From Sphingomonas sp. (GTDB lineage: Bacteria > Pseudomonadota > Alphaproteobacteria > Sphingomonadales > Sphingomonadaceae), in contig QFPK01000007.1 in NCBI GenBank assembly GCA_003248865.1, positions 1 through 64,000 of the forward strand: DNA of 64,000 bases, given 5' to 3'. This document shows positions 8,519 to 16,531 of this stretch, piece by piece. A program made the position numbers and the translations under genes. Within the stretch, counting starts at the first letter, position 1; each line of letters opens with the position of its first letter. The notes beneath the pieces were generated by a model, which saw only the letters and a program-made list of their open reading frames with translations, was not told the origin of the DNA and ran no database searches.

Positions 8519-9703
8519 TCAGAGCCCCAGTGCCGCGCGATTGGCTGCAGCGACCAGCGCCTTCTGCGCGGCCATATAGCCTTCGCGTTCCCCGGCATCG
8601 CTGTTGGTCAGCACCGAAACCGAGATTTTCTCCGCCGGGAAGCTGCCCAGCGCGGAGATGAAGCCGAAGATGCCGCCGCCATGCTCGACGAACTTGCGGC
8701 CTTCCACGTCTCGCGTGAACAGGCCGAGCCCGTAGCTCAGCGGCTTCTTCTCGGTTGGCTTGGTGGGATCGTCCGGGACCTGGGGCAGCTTGCCGCTGTT
8801 CAGCAGGCCCGGCTCCAACATCCGCTTCAAGGCGGCTGGTGGCAGCACTTTGCCGCCCAGCAAGGCCGTGTGCCAGCGGCAAAGATCCTCGGTCGTGGAG
8901 CGCATGTTTCCCGCGGCCCCAGGAACCGTCATGGAAATGAAGGGCGCATTGGTGAAGGCCTTGGCATCGCCCTTCTTCGCGGAATAGCCGCTGGCGCGAT
9001 TGGTGACGATATCCTCTTCGTCATCAACCGCAGTCGCGATCAATCCGGCCGGTGCGAACAGCCGTTTGGCGAAGAATTCCGCATAAGGTGCTCCGGTGAC
9101 CCGCTCGATCACCCGGCCCAGCAGTACATAGGCGGTGTTGGAATAGGCCCAGTCCGTACCCGGAGAGAAGGTGAACATCGGGTTGGTCTTGTCCCGCATC
9201 ATGTCTTCCAGCGACTGTGGGCTGAAATCCTCACGGGCGAAGCGGTAGAATTCGGCGCGGTCGGGCTGGTTGGTGTAATTGCCGTAGCCAGAGGTGTGAT
9301 GCAGCATCTGCAGCAGTGTCACTTCCGAGGCGCCCGGGAAGGCCGGCAGATACTTAGCCAGCCTGTCGTTGAGGGAGAGTTTGCCCTCGGCCTCCAGCAG
9401 CGCAAGCGCGGCTCCGGTGAACTGCTTGGTGATGGAACCGATGCGGAACACGCTGGCGGGGGATACGCTGGCCCCGGTCTCCAGATTGGCGGCGCCGAAA
9501 CCCTTGGCATAGATCGACTGGCCGTTGCGGGTCGCAGCGATCGACACGCCCGGGCTGTAACCCTTGGCAATGAACTCCGCCGCCAGCTCTTCCACCTTGG
9601 ACCAGCCCGCGGATTGTGCGGAAGCCCGTGTGGCGCCCATCAGCACGGCCGCGCCCGCCAGCCCGAGCGCGGTCCGGCGCTGCATGATCAACTGCCCACT
9701 CAT
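8519..9703 (-). CDS. Exported serine hydrolase, beta-lactamase/S12 family (2)
   Basis: Protein of 394 residues with an N-terminal twin-arginine-like signal (QRRTALGLAG, cleavage near ASA at 29). Catalytic motifs are SITK (about 90-93), YSN (187-189) and HGGGIFGF near the C-terminus. It is a single S12 domain without the extra C-terminal domain of the next gene, with which it is translationally coupled (2-base gap). Its own start lies 66 bases after the TonB receptor stop, beyond a strong terminator-like hairpin, so its expression may be lower than that of the receptor or come from a separate promoter. Confidence 0.8.
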   Translation of the reverse strand: MSGQLIMQRRTALGLAGAAVLMGATRASAQSAGWSKVEELAAEFIAKGYSPGVSIAATRNGQSIYAKGFGAANLETGASVSPASVFRIGSITKQFTGAALALLEAEGKLSLNDRLAKYLPAFPGASEVTLLQMLHHTSGYGNYTNQPDRAEFYRFAREDFSPQSLEDMMRDKTNPMFTFSPGTDWAYSNTAYVLLGRVIERVTGAPYAEFFAKRLFAPAGLIATAVDDEEDIVTNRASGYSAKKGDAKAFTNAPFISMTVPGAAGNMRSTTEDLCRWHTALLGGKVLPPAALKRMLEPGLLNSGKLPQVPDDPTKPTEKKPLSYGLGLFTRDVEGRKFVEHGGGIFGFISALGSFPAEKISVSVLTNSDAGEREGYMAAQKALVAAANRAALGL

Positions 9704-9724
9704 CGGCCAACTCCCCCTTCGAAT

Positions 9725-9757
9725 CTCGAAAAATGGGCGCTCCCGAAGGAGCGCCCA
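9725..9757 (-). terminator. Intrinsic terminator after TonB receptor
   Basis: TGGGCGCTCC (9734-9743) and GGAGCGCCCA (9748-9757) form a perfect 10-bp stem with a CGAA tetraloop. Read on the minus strand, the stem is followed by ATTTTTCG, a short T-run. It lies 13 bases after the receptor stop and before the start of the next hydrolase gene. Confidence 0.7.
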
Positions 9758-9769
9758 AGCGGACTGAAC

Positions 9770-12067
9770 TTAGTAGGTAAAGCCGAGCTTGATCCCGGCG
9801 GTGCGCGGCTGGATGAATGTCGCCGTGCCGGTCATGTTCGCCCCGCCGCTGAAGGAGGCGTCGGTGATCCCGCGCGCATTGCCGATGTTGCGGACATAGA
9901 GCGAGAAGGAATAGCGGCCGAGATCGATTCCGGCCTGAGCGTTCACGGCGTTATAGGGCGGCAGACGGAAGTTGTTGCCGTCGGTCGCCGACGTCGTGAA
10001 ATTGGCGTAGCGCACCCCGGTGTGGGTCCAGCTGATGCCGGCATAGGCGCGTTCGGTGTCGCTGAATTCAACCTCGTAATCGAGGTTCACCGTATTGCTC
10101 CATTTCGGCACCAGAGGCAGCGGATCGCCGTTCGCGGCGCCGAACGTGGGCGCATCCTCGGTGATCTTGGCGTCTGTGTAGGCACCCACGGTTGACAGGC
10201 GTAGGCCCGTGATCGGCGACCAGCCGATATTCCATTCCACACCCGTGCTGCGGGCGCTGCCGGCATTGCCCTGAACGGTGAAGACCTGGCCGGTGTTTTG
10301 CGACGTATAGTCGGACAGCACCTGCATGTCCGTCCAGTCCAGATAGAAGACGGCCACGTCGATATCGACAGTCTTGTTCAGGAAGGCGCCGCGATAGCCG
10401 AGTTCGTAGTTGATGACCGAATCGGACTTGTAGCTCGCCGGGAAATCGTCCGGCGCGCCGGGAATGCGCAGGATGGGGCCACCGGGCCGATAGCCGGTCG
10501 CGACCCGGGCATAGATGAGCGAATCGTCAGCCGGGCGCCAGCGCAGGCCCGCCGACCAGGTGAACTTGTTCTCGTGGCTGCGCACCACGGGGTTCACGAT
10601 ATCGACCGGCCCGTTCAGCGCCCCGGCGTAGCTGATCACCTGCGACCTTTGCCGGATATCGGCGTAGCGGCCGCCCAAGGTGACATCCAGAGTATCCGCC
10701 AGATAGAGGGTGGTGCTGGCAAATCCCGAAAATTCCTCATAACGTCCGGGCAGTGTCGAGCCGGCCGGGATCATAGGAGAGGTCAGCACCTGTCGCGTCG
10801 ACGGGTTGATGGCGTCGTAGAACTGATCGAACGTGATGTCTTCAAAGGCGTAGAAGCCGCCGACCTGCCAGTCGAGCTTCAGGCCGCCGATATGGCTGTC
10901 CGGCAGCGAGGACATGCGGAACTCCTGGTTCCAGCGCCGGCCGCTGTTCTCCTGATTGCCCCACAGCGCGATGGTGGGCAGCCCGTAGAGGACCATGCCG
11001 AAATACTCGCCATAATTCAGGCCCGGCATGACGCTGGCGGAGGAAATATCGGCCCGGAATTGGGTGCTGAGGCGGCCATAGCTGGTCGAGGACAGGAAGG
11101 AGGCGAAGCCGGTTTCCAGATCCATCGTCAGGTTGGCATATTCATAGCGGTTCTTGCTGGGGTTGCCCATGAAGCTGCTGTGAAACAGGTTCCCGCCGTT
11201 GGCGATTTCGAACACATTGTCAGGTGGGTTGGCCGGATCGAGGCTGGAGCCGACGATTTCAACCATATTGTTGTCGTCGAGCGTCTGGTCCTGGCGGAAG
11301 CCGGTGAGGCGGATCGTGAAGGTTTCCGTAGGCTTGGCCAGCAGAGACAGGCGAAGCGCCCAGGTGTCTCCGCTGTTGGCCTTAGAGCCCAGAAGCGGAT
11401 TGTTGATGTAGCCCGGAATCTCGCGGTAGAGGCCTGTGGCCCGGAACGCGACCTTTCCGTCGACGAGCGGGATATTCACCACCCCGCGTACGACGCCGGC
11501 AGCGTTGCCACCGTCGACGATCTCGCCGCCGACTTCGCCACGTGCCTCAAAGGCGTCGGTGTTGGGGGCGTTGGTGACATATTTGATCAGACCGCCCGAT
11601 GCGCTGGCGCCATAGAGCGTGCCTTGCGGGCCCTTCAGAACTTCGATGCGCGCCATGTCAAACGCGTCGATGTTGGCGGTGTCGGTCGCGCTGTTGGTCA
11701 GGCCGGACTGGTAGCTGAACGGCGTCTCGTCAATGTTCACGGCAACAAGTGCGCCGTTGCCGCCGCTGTTCACACCGCGCAAGATCGGCCGCAGAGAGCG
11801 GCCGTCGCCCCAGAAGGCGAGACCGGGAACCTGCGCCGCGAAATCCTCGATGCGAACCATGTTGCGCTGTTCCAGCTCGGCCCCGGAAACGGCGGTCAGC
11901 GATTGACCCACATCGGCCAGTCGTTCCGACCGCTTGCTTGCGGTCACGATGATGTCGACGCGGGCATCGCTTTCCGTTTCGTTGTCGGCGGCAACGGCTG
12001 CCTGCGGCGCAACCATCAGTGCTAGGGCAGACGACAGCAGCGCGCCCTTTCCAAACCCCTTGTGCAT
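9770..12067 (-). CDS. TonB-dependent outer-membrane receptor
   Basis: Protein of 765 residues. The start at 12067 (MHKGFGKG) is preferred over an ATG 33 bases upstream because GGAAGG lies 9 bases before it. It has a signal peptide ending AVAAD, a TonB-box-like segment (DIIVTASKR), a plug domain with RIEVLKGPQGTLYG and SGGLIKYVT, and a long barrel ending in aromatic GFTY. This architecture is typical of sphingomonad receptors for organic substrates. Within this island it would import the peptide or D-amino-acid compound. It lies 95 bases downstream of dgcA on the same strand and is followed by a terminator. Confidence 0.9.
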   Translation of the reverse strand: MHKGFGKGALLSSALALMVAPQAAVAADNETESDARVDIIVTASKRSERLADVGQSLTAVSGAELEQRNMVRIEDFAAQVPGLAFWGDGRSLRPILRGVNSGGNGALVAVNIDETPFSYQSGLTNSATDTANIDAFDMARIEVLKGPQGTLYGASASGGLIKYVTNAPNTDAFEARGEVGGEIVDGGNAAGVVRGVVNIPLVDGKVAFRATGLYREIPGYINNPLLGSKANSGDTWALRLSLLAKPTETFTIRLTGFRQDQTLDDNNMVEIVGSSLDPANPPDNVFEIANGGNLFHSSFMGNPSKNRYEYANLTMDLETGFASFLSSTSYGRLSTQFRADISSASVMPGLNYGEYFGMVLYGLPTIALWGNQENSGRRWNQEFRMSSLPDSHIGGLKLDWQVGGFYAFEDITFDQFYDAINPSTRQVLTSPMIPAGSTLPGRYEEFSGFASTTLYLADTLDVTLGGRYADIRQRSQVISYAGALNGPVDIVNPVVRSHENKFTWSAGLRWRPADDSLIYARVATGYRPGGPILRIPGAPDDFPASYKSDSVINYELGYRGAFLNKTVDIDVAVFYLDWTDMQVLSDYTSQNTGQVFTVQGNAGSARSTGVEWNIGWSPITGLRLSTVGAYTDAKITEDAPTFGAANGDPLPLVPKWSNTVNLDYEVEFSDTERAYAGISWTHTGVRYANFTTSATDGNNFRLPPYNAVNAQAGIDLGRYSFSLYVRNIGNARGITDASFSGGANMTGTATFIQPRTAGIKLGFTY

Positions 12068-12162
12068 CCCCTTCGTCCTTCCGTCCCGAGTGTCAGTCAC
12101 CGGATCTTGATGCCCGGATTTTCATCCCCGAACCTGTGGCCATTCCCCGCATCCCTTCAGGG

Positions 12163-13170
12163 TCAGGCCACTTCTTCCTGCTCTGCTTCCGGCCCCCACA
12201 CCTGTGCGGGGCACCAGACATCACCGTTGGAATAATCGACCGTCGGAGCCGGATCGCGGGCGATGAAGATCGGCCCGTCCAAATCCACCACGTCGCACAG
12301 CTGGCCCAGCACGAAGGCGGGTGCCATCGCGAGGCTGGTGCCCACCATGTTTCCGACCATCAGTTTCAGCCCGAGCTCCTGTGCCCGGCGGGCCATCAAC
12401 AACCCCTCCGTAAGACCGCCGCACTTGTCGAGTTTGATGTTTACCACCTGGAAGCGGCCGGGCAGGCTTTCCAGTTCCTCCAGGTCGAGGCAGCTTTCGT
12501 CGGCTGCCACCGGCAGCGGCAGTTTCAGGCCGTCGAGCGCCGCCTCATTTCCCCTGCGGAACGGCTGTTCCAGCAGCTGGACGCCATTATCCACCAGCAC
12601 CGGCACCAGAGGGGCCAATGCATCCGCGCCCGCGTAGCCCTGGTTGGCATCGACGCCGATCCACACGTCCGGGCGCGCGGCCTTCACGGCCCGGACCCGC
12701 TCGATGTCGACGTCCACGTCTCCACTCAGCTTCAGCTTCAGCGCCTTGGCACCCGCATAGCCGATCGCGCCTGCTGCCATGGTCGCGGGATCGTCCGCGC
12801 CTAGCGTCATCGTGGTGAGGAGCGGATGCAAGGCGGAGAAGCCGGCGAGCTGCCAGACCGGCAACCCGGCTTCCCGGGCTTCCAGTTCCCACAGCGCACA
12901 GTCCAGCGCGTTGCGGGCAGCACCTGCCGGCAGAAGGCCCCGAAGTTCGGTCCGCGTAACGCCCTCGTCCAGTTCCAGCGTGTCGAGCAGTGCCTTCGCC
13001 TTCGCCGGGCTGTCCCCGGTATAGTAGATGCCGGAAGCTTCGCCGCGACCTGACAGTCCTCCACGGGAAGCCCGCACTTCCACCACCGGCTGGCTTTCGA
13101 AGACATGCCCCGAAATCCGGAAGGGTGCCTTTAGCGGCAGGTCCCGCAGGATCGTTGAAAGTGCCAGCAT
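12163..13170 (-). CDS. dgcA: DgcA-like racemase/dipeptide epimerase (enolase superfamily)
   Basis: Protein of 335 residues of the mandelate-racemase/muconate-lactonising fold. Visible catalytic residues are the KLK pair (K145, K147), metal ligands D174 (GVDANQGY), E201 (LLEQPF) and D224 (AADES), and the second base in NIKLDKCGG (K246/K249). This set is that of Ala-Glu dipeptide epimerases and of DgcA, the N-acetyl-D-glutamate racemase that works with DgcN. Both genes occur in this island, so DgcA is the more likely role, but dipeptide epimerisation of muropeptides remains possible. Its ATG overlaps the upstream TGA by one base. Confidence 0.8.
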   Translation of the reverse strand: MLALSTILRDLPLKAPFRISGHVFESQPVVEVRASRGGLSGRGEASGIYYTGDSPAKAKALLDTLELDEGVTRTELRGLLPAGAARNALDCALWELEAREAGLPVWQLAGFSALHPLLTTMTLGADDPATMAAGAIGYAGAKALKLKLSGDVDVDIERVRAVKAARPDVWIGVDANQGYAGADALAPLVPVLVDNGVQLLEQPFRRGNEAALDGLKLPLPVAADESCLDLEELESLPGRFQVVNIKLDKCGGLTEGLLMARRAQELGLKLMVGNMVGTSLAMAPAFVLGQLCDVVDLDGPIFIARDPAPTVDYSNGDVWCPAQVWGPEAEQEEVA

Positions 13171-15164
13171 CAGAAGTTGGTCCCGATCGCGAGCAGCTTG
13201 CCGTGCCAGGCGAACCACAGAAGCACCGCGAAGGAGAGGACAAGCACCACGGCCCAGAGCTTGCCGAACCAGCCGGACGGACCTTTCAGGACTGCCGACA
13301 GGTTCCATAGCGCCAGACCAAAGCCGCCGACAAAGCCCAGGATGGACAGGATCTGGACGAGGATCAGAAGCCAATCCATGCCCATCATCTTTTCCATGCC
13401 GCCGGGGCCGAACATGGTGCTCAGCAGGAAGGTCCAGATCGCGGACGCGGCCAGCAGGATCACGCCGCCGATCCGGACGGCGCGATACGCCTTCAGCCGT
13501 TGTCCGGTGAAGCCAAGGGGCTTGCCGAACCGCCGCCGCACGATGGCGGACACCGGCCAGAGCAGGACAGTTGCGATCACAGCGGCCAGTGCGGCACCGG
13601 CAGCCGGAAGCAGCCAGCTGGCGTTGATACCTGCCGGGGACGGCTCGAGCACGATGATGGCGGAAACCGCGTCGGCGGAAATGAAGCGCACCTTGCCGTC
13701 CACCAGCTTGGCGCCCAGCCTGTCATGCCCGCCGACTTCGCGCCACAGGAACGGGCCGATCGCGGCATAGCGCTTGGGGAAGCCTGCGCCGTCCTTCATC
13801 ATGTCCAGCGACACCGTGCCGTCGGCGTTCACGCTGATCTTCTGCTGGCCCAGCAGGCCGCCGACGGCGAGCCAGTTGGAGAAGGCGCCGCGTGCCACGA
13901 CATAGGTGCCCGCGATCTGCTTCGCCTGTTCGGCGGCAAGCTTCGGATCATAGGGCTTGTCGGTGTTGGGGGCAGGGAAATAGCGATCGGCAAAGGCTTC
14001 GAACAGCGCCTGGCGGAAGTTGCCGTTCGGCACGCCGGTGGTGTTCACGGACTGGAAGATGCCGACATTCTCATCCAGGAACAGCGTCAGCAGCGAGTGG
14101 AACGCCAGCGTGTCGCCGCCATGGGTGATCACCCGATGGCCGTTGATATCCTGCTGATAGAAACCCAGCCGCATATTGTTGAGGGGCTCCATCACGCTGC
14201 GCGCCGTCTCGTGCATCTGGATCGCGGTTTCCGGCTTCATGATCTGGCCGTCGCCAAACGCACCATTCTGCAGATGCGCGATCATGAAATTGCCCATGTC
14301 GGTGCCCGTGGCAGACAGCGCGCCGGCCGGGGGCATGTTCACAATCTCGAACGGAACCACCGGCTTGACCGGATCCAGATAGCCGGTCGACATCATCGGC
14401 TTCAGCCTGTCGGGCAGCGGCTGGCGGAAGGTGGAATTCTGCATCTGCAGCGGCGCCAGAATATGGCGGTCGATATAGTCGTCGAACTTTTCGCCCGACA
14501 CCCGTTGCACGATATAACCGGCAAGGCCGGTGGCATAGTTGGAGTAGGCAGGGGTGCTGCCGGCATCGAACACCCGTTTCGGGATCCAGCGTTTCAGCGT
14601 TGCCTCATTATCTCCCAGCGCGGGATTGGCGGTGATGAGCCCGCGGATCGCTTCCTCGAACCCCGGCGTGTGGGTCATCACGTCGCGCATGGTGATGGGC
14701 TTGCCGTTGCGGGGCGGGATGGTGAAATCCAGATACTTGTTCACATCAGCGTCGAGGTCGATCTTGCCGGCCTCGACCTGCTGCATCACCGCAGTCCAGG
14801 TGAACAGCTTGGAAACGGAGCCCGGACGGAACAGCGTGCCTTCAGGGTCGACGGGCTTGCGGCTCTTCAGGTCGGAATAGCCATAGCCCTTCTTTACCAG
14901 AACCTTGCCGTCTTTCACGACGACGACGACGGTCCCGACGATGCCGCCCTTCGCCATCGCGATGGGCACGAAGCCATCCAGGAAGCTTTCCAGATCTTCG
15001 GCGGTCAGCGGGTGCGCGCCGTTGGGAAGTACGGCGGACGTCGTCGCCTGAACCGGAACTGGTGCTACAGCCTTCGCGATGGGCGCTGTCGGCGCCTGTG
15101 CCAGCCCTGCCGATGCCATCAGCATCGAAACAGCAACCCCGAACGCAGCCCGCATCCCGACCAT
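13170..15164 (-). CDS. Serine hydrolase (S12) fused to a C-terminal membrane domain
   Basis: Protein of 664 residues. The ATG at 15164 is chosen because GGGAG lies 6 bases upstream; an ATG at 15170 directly abuts that site. After a Sec signal (ending GLAQ), the S12 domain shows SVSK (116-119), YSN (207-209) and HGGDTLAF. A linker leads to about four transmembrane helices in the last ~145 residues, which would anchor the enzyme in the inner membrane facing the periplasm. It is the first gene after a promoter with a nested operator-like site and is coupled to dgcA. A role in D-peptide cleavage is inferred. Confidence 0.8.
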   Translation of the reverse strand: MVGMRAAFGVAVSMLMASAGLAQAPTAPIAKAVAPVPVQATTSAVLPNGAHPLTAEDLESFLDGFVPIAMAKGGIVGTVVVVVKDGKVLVKKGYGYSDLKSRKPVDPEGTLFRPGSVSKLFTWTAVMQQVEAGKIDLDADVNKYLDFTIPPRNGKPITMRDVMTHTPGFEEAIRGLITANPALGDNEATLKRWIPKRVFDAGSTPAYSNYATGLAGYIVQRVSGEKFDDYIDRHILAPLQMQNSTFRQPLPDRLKPMMSTGYLDPVKPVVPFEIVNMPPAGALSATGTDMGNFMIAHLQNGAFGDGQIMKPETAIQMHETARSVMEPLNNMRLGFYQQDINGHRVITHGGDTLAFHSLLTLFLDENVGIFQSVNTTGVPNGNFRQALFEAFADRYFPAPNTDKPYDPKLAAEQAKQIAGTYVVARGAFSNWLAVGGLLGQQKISVNADGTVSLDMMKDGAGFPKRYAAIGPFLWREVGGHDRLGAKLVDGKVRFISADAVSAIIVLEPSPAGINASWLLPAAGAALAAVIATVLLWPVSAIVRRRFGKPLGFTGQRLKAYRAVRIGGVILLAASAIWTFLLSTMFGPGGMEKMMGMDWLLILVQILSILGFVGGFGLALWNLSAVLKGPSGWFGKLWAVVLVLSFAVLLWFAWHGKLLAIGTNF

Positions 15165-15217
15165 CGCCATCTCCCTGAGTCGCGGCAGGCATGATCGACC
15201 TACCTTTTCTGTTCGGC

Positions 15218-15246
15218 ACTAATCGTCCTGATCAGAAAATTGTCAA
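15218..15246 (-). promoter_or_regulatory. Promoter of the S12-dgcA-TonB transcript
   Basis: Read on the minus strand: TTGACA (15246-15241), a 17-base spacer, ATTAGT (15223-15218). Operator candidate C occupies the spacer, an arrangement typical of repression. The start codon is about 50 bases downstream. Confidence 0.6.
15226..15243. promoter_or_regulatory. Candidate operator site C
   Basis: Sequence TCCTGATCAGAAAATTGT, matching site A (4603-4620) at 17 of 18 aligned positions apart from the centre G/A, and sharing the AATTTTC half-site with site D. It includes the symmetric core TGATCA. Confidence 0.6.
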
Positions 15247-15287
15247 GCGCAGGTACGTCGTTCGTTGCGAATTTATGTCGATCGGAT

Positions 15288-16436
15288 TCAGAGCTGCCCG
15301 GCGTCCGGCGCGAGCCCCTCCGGCTGGGAGCGCCACTGCCACAGGCGCCACACTCCCAGCGTCAGCAGAGGCGCCACGAACACGGCCAGAATGGCATAGG
15401 AAATATAGCGATAGCCGGATGCGATCAGTGTCACGAGGCCGAAGGATTGGGCCACGAAACCGGTGAACACCAGAACCGCCAGCGCCACCGCCAATCGCGG
15501 CCGGACCCCGAACGAACGCCCCCGATGTTCCGCGACATGGCCGATGCGTTCATTGATCGCATGCACGGCGCCGGCCCCGCTTTCGAGCAGCGCGAGAAAG
15601 ATCATCGCCTGGTAGAAATAGGGGAAGAACGGCACGTTCAGCCGCTCCAGCAGATAGTCCGACGGCAGTTCGGCCTGCATCGCGGCGGGAAGGGCAGCCA
15701 GCGCCAGGAAAAACAGCATGGCGGGCAGCATCGCCAGCGGCCCGCACAGCAGGCCACCGGTCACGGCATCCCGCGGCGTGGCGAAGTGGCGGACGATATA
15801 GAGGATCACGACTGCGCCGATGGCGTTGTAGCCGGCATAGGAAAGACCGTCTCCAATCCATCCAACCCCTTGAGCAGGAATGGAAAGACTCTCCACGATT
15901 TGGTCCCCGAAGCGCCAGATCGAAAGCGCAAGGAAGACGGCATAGGTGCCGTAGAGGACGAAGCTGACCCATTTGAACAGGCGCTCCACAGATTCGCTGC
16001 CATAGGCCACGAAACCTGCGATGGAGAGCATCAGCGCCAGTTGCCCAGCCAGCGGCGGGGCCCCGAACAAGGCCGCGCCGATGGCCCCGGCCGCCGCGCT
16101 GAACACCGCCAGCATCAGCACAAACAGGGACAGCAGCACGATCTCGAACACGGGCCAGAAGGGGCCCAGCAGGTGACGGAAAAAACTGCGGTAATCGCGG
16201 GTTCCGGTGGCACGCGCATACAGGAAGGTGAGGGCGCAGATGACGCTCCACACCGCCATTGCCACCAGCATGCCGTAAAGCCCGCCGCGCGCACCCGAAG
16301 GGCCGAAGAATTCGGCCAGTTCGCGGCCCGTGGCATACCCCCCCCCGATGATCACCGCCTTGAAGGCGAAACCGGGAAGAAGCAGTCTTTCGAACCAGCT
16401 GGATGTCGGCTGTGCCGACGTTTGCCCTGTTTGCAT
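15288..16436 (-). CDS. YkvI-like inner-membrane transporter
   Basis: Protein of 382 residues with about ten hydrophobic segments. The first membrane segment carries IIGGGYATGREL followed by AEFFGPSG, a broken glycine-rich helix as in YkvI (COG3949) and other LeuT-fold carriers that couple amino-acid uptake to ions. No member of this subfamily that I know has a firmly assigned substrate. In this island it would bring peptides, D-glutamate or another amino acid across the inner membrane. No Shine-Dalgarno sequence precedes the ATG, and the proposed -10 ends only 6 bases upstream, which fits a leaderless mRNA. A perfect palindrome lies just upstream of the -35. Confidence 0.65.
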   Translation of the reverse strand: MQTGQTSAQPTSSWFERLLLPGFAFKAVIIGGGYATGRELAEFFGPSGARGGLYGMLVAMAVWSVICALTFLYARATGTRDYRSFFRHLLGPFWPVFEIVLLSLFVLMLAVFSAAAGAIGAALFGAPPLAGQLALMLSIAGFVAYGSESVERLFKWVSFVLYGTYAVFLALSIWRFGDQIVESLSIPAQGVGWIGDGLSYAGYNAIGAVVILYIVRHFATPRDAVTGGLLCGPLAMLPAMLFFLALAALPAAMQAELPSDYLLERLNVPFFPYFYQAMIFLALLESGAGAVHAINERIGHVAEHRGRSFGVRPRLAVALAVLVFTGFVAQSFGLVTLIASGYRYISYAILAVFVAPLLTLGVWRLWQWRSQPEGLAPDAGQL

Positions 16437-16442
16437 TCGGGA

Positions 16443-16472
16443 ATTTGAGGCGAGCCTGCCTTTCCCGTCAAG
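16443..16472 (-). promoter_or_regulatory. Candidate promoter of the YkvI-like gene
   Basis: On the minus strand, TTGACG (16472-16467), a spacer of about 18 bases, and TCAAAT (16448-16443). The start codon at 16436 would lie at or next to the transcription start. Confidence 0.4.
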
Positions 16473-16500
16473 GCAGAATTTTCCAAATGGAAAATTCTGC
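16473..16500. promoter_or_regulatory. Perfect palindromic operator candidate (site D)
   Basis: Arms GCAGAATTTTCC (16473-16484) and GGAAAATTCTGC (16489-16500) are perfectly complementary around AAAT. The arm core AATTTTCC is the half-site found at A, B and C. It directly abuts the -35 of the YkvI-like gene and lies 32 bases beyond the end of the molybdopterin oxidoreductase gene. As a hairpin it lacks a T-run, so a protein-binding site is more likely than a terminator. Confidence 0.65.
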
Positions 16501-16531
16501 TGCATTTCGAAGAAAAATCCGCTCGATCTGC

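Noticed and set aside
8378..10195. Long plus-strand open frame opposite the S12 and TonB genes
   Set aside because: It lacks any recognisable domain and mirrors the codon pattern of the opposite strand.
12116..12132. ATTTTC followed by CGAA upstream of the TonB receptor as a fifth operator
   Set aside because: Only one half-site is partly matched and the centre is unlike the other four.
16473..16500. Palindrome as terminator of the molybdopterin operon
   Set aside because: No T-run follows on the minus strand, and its AATTTTCC arms recur at other promoters, so an operator explains it better.
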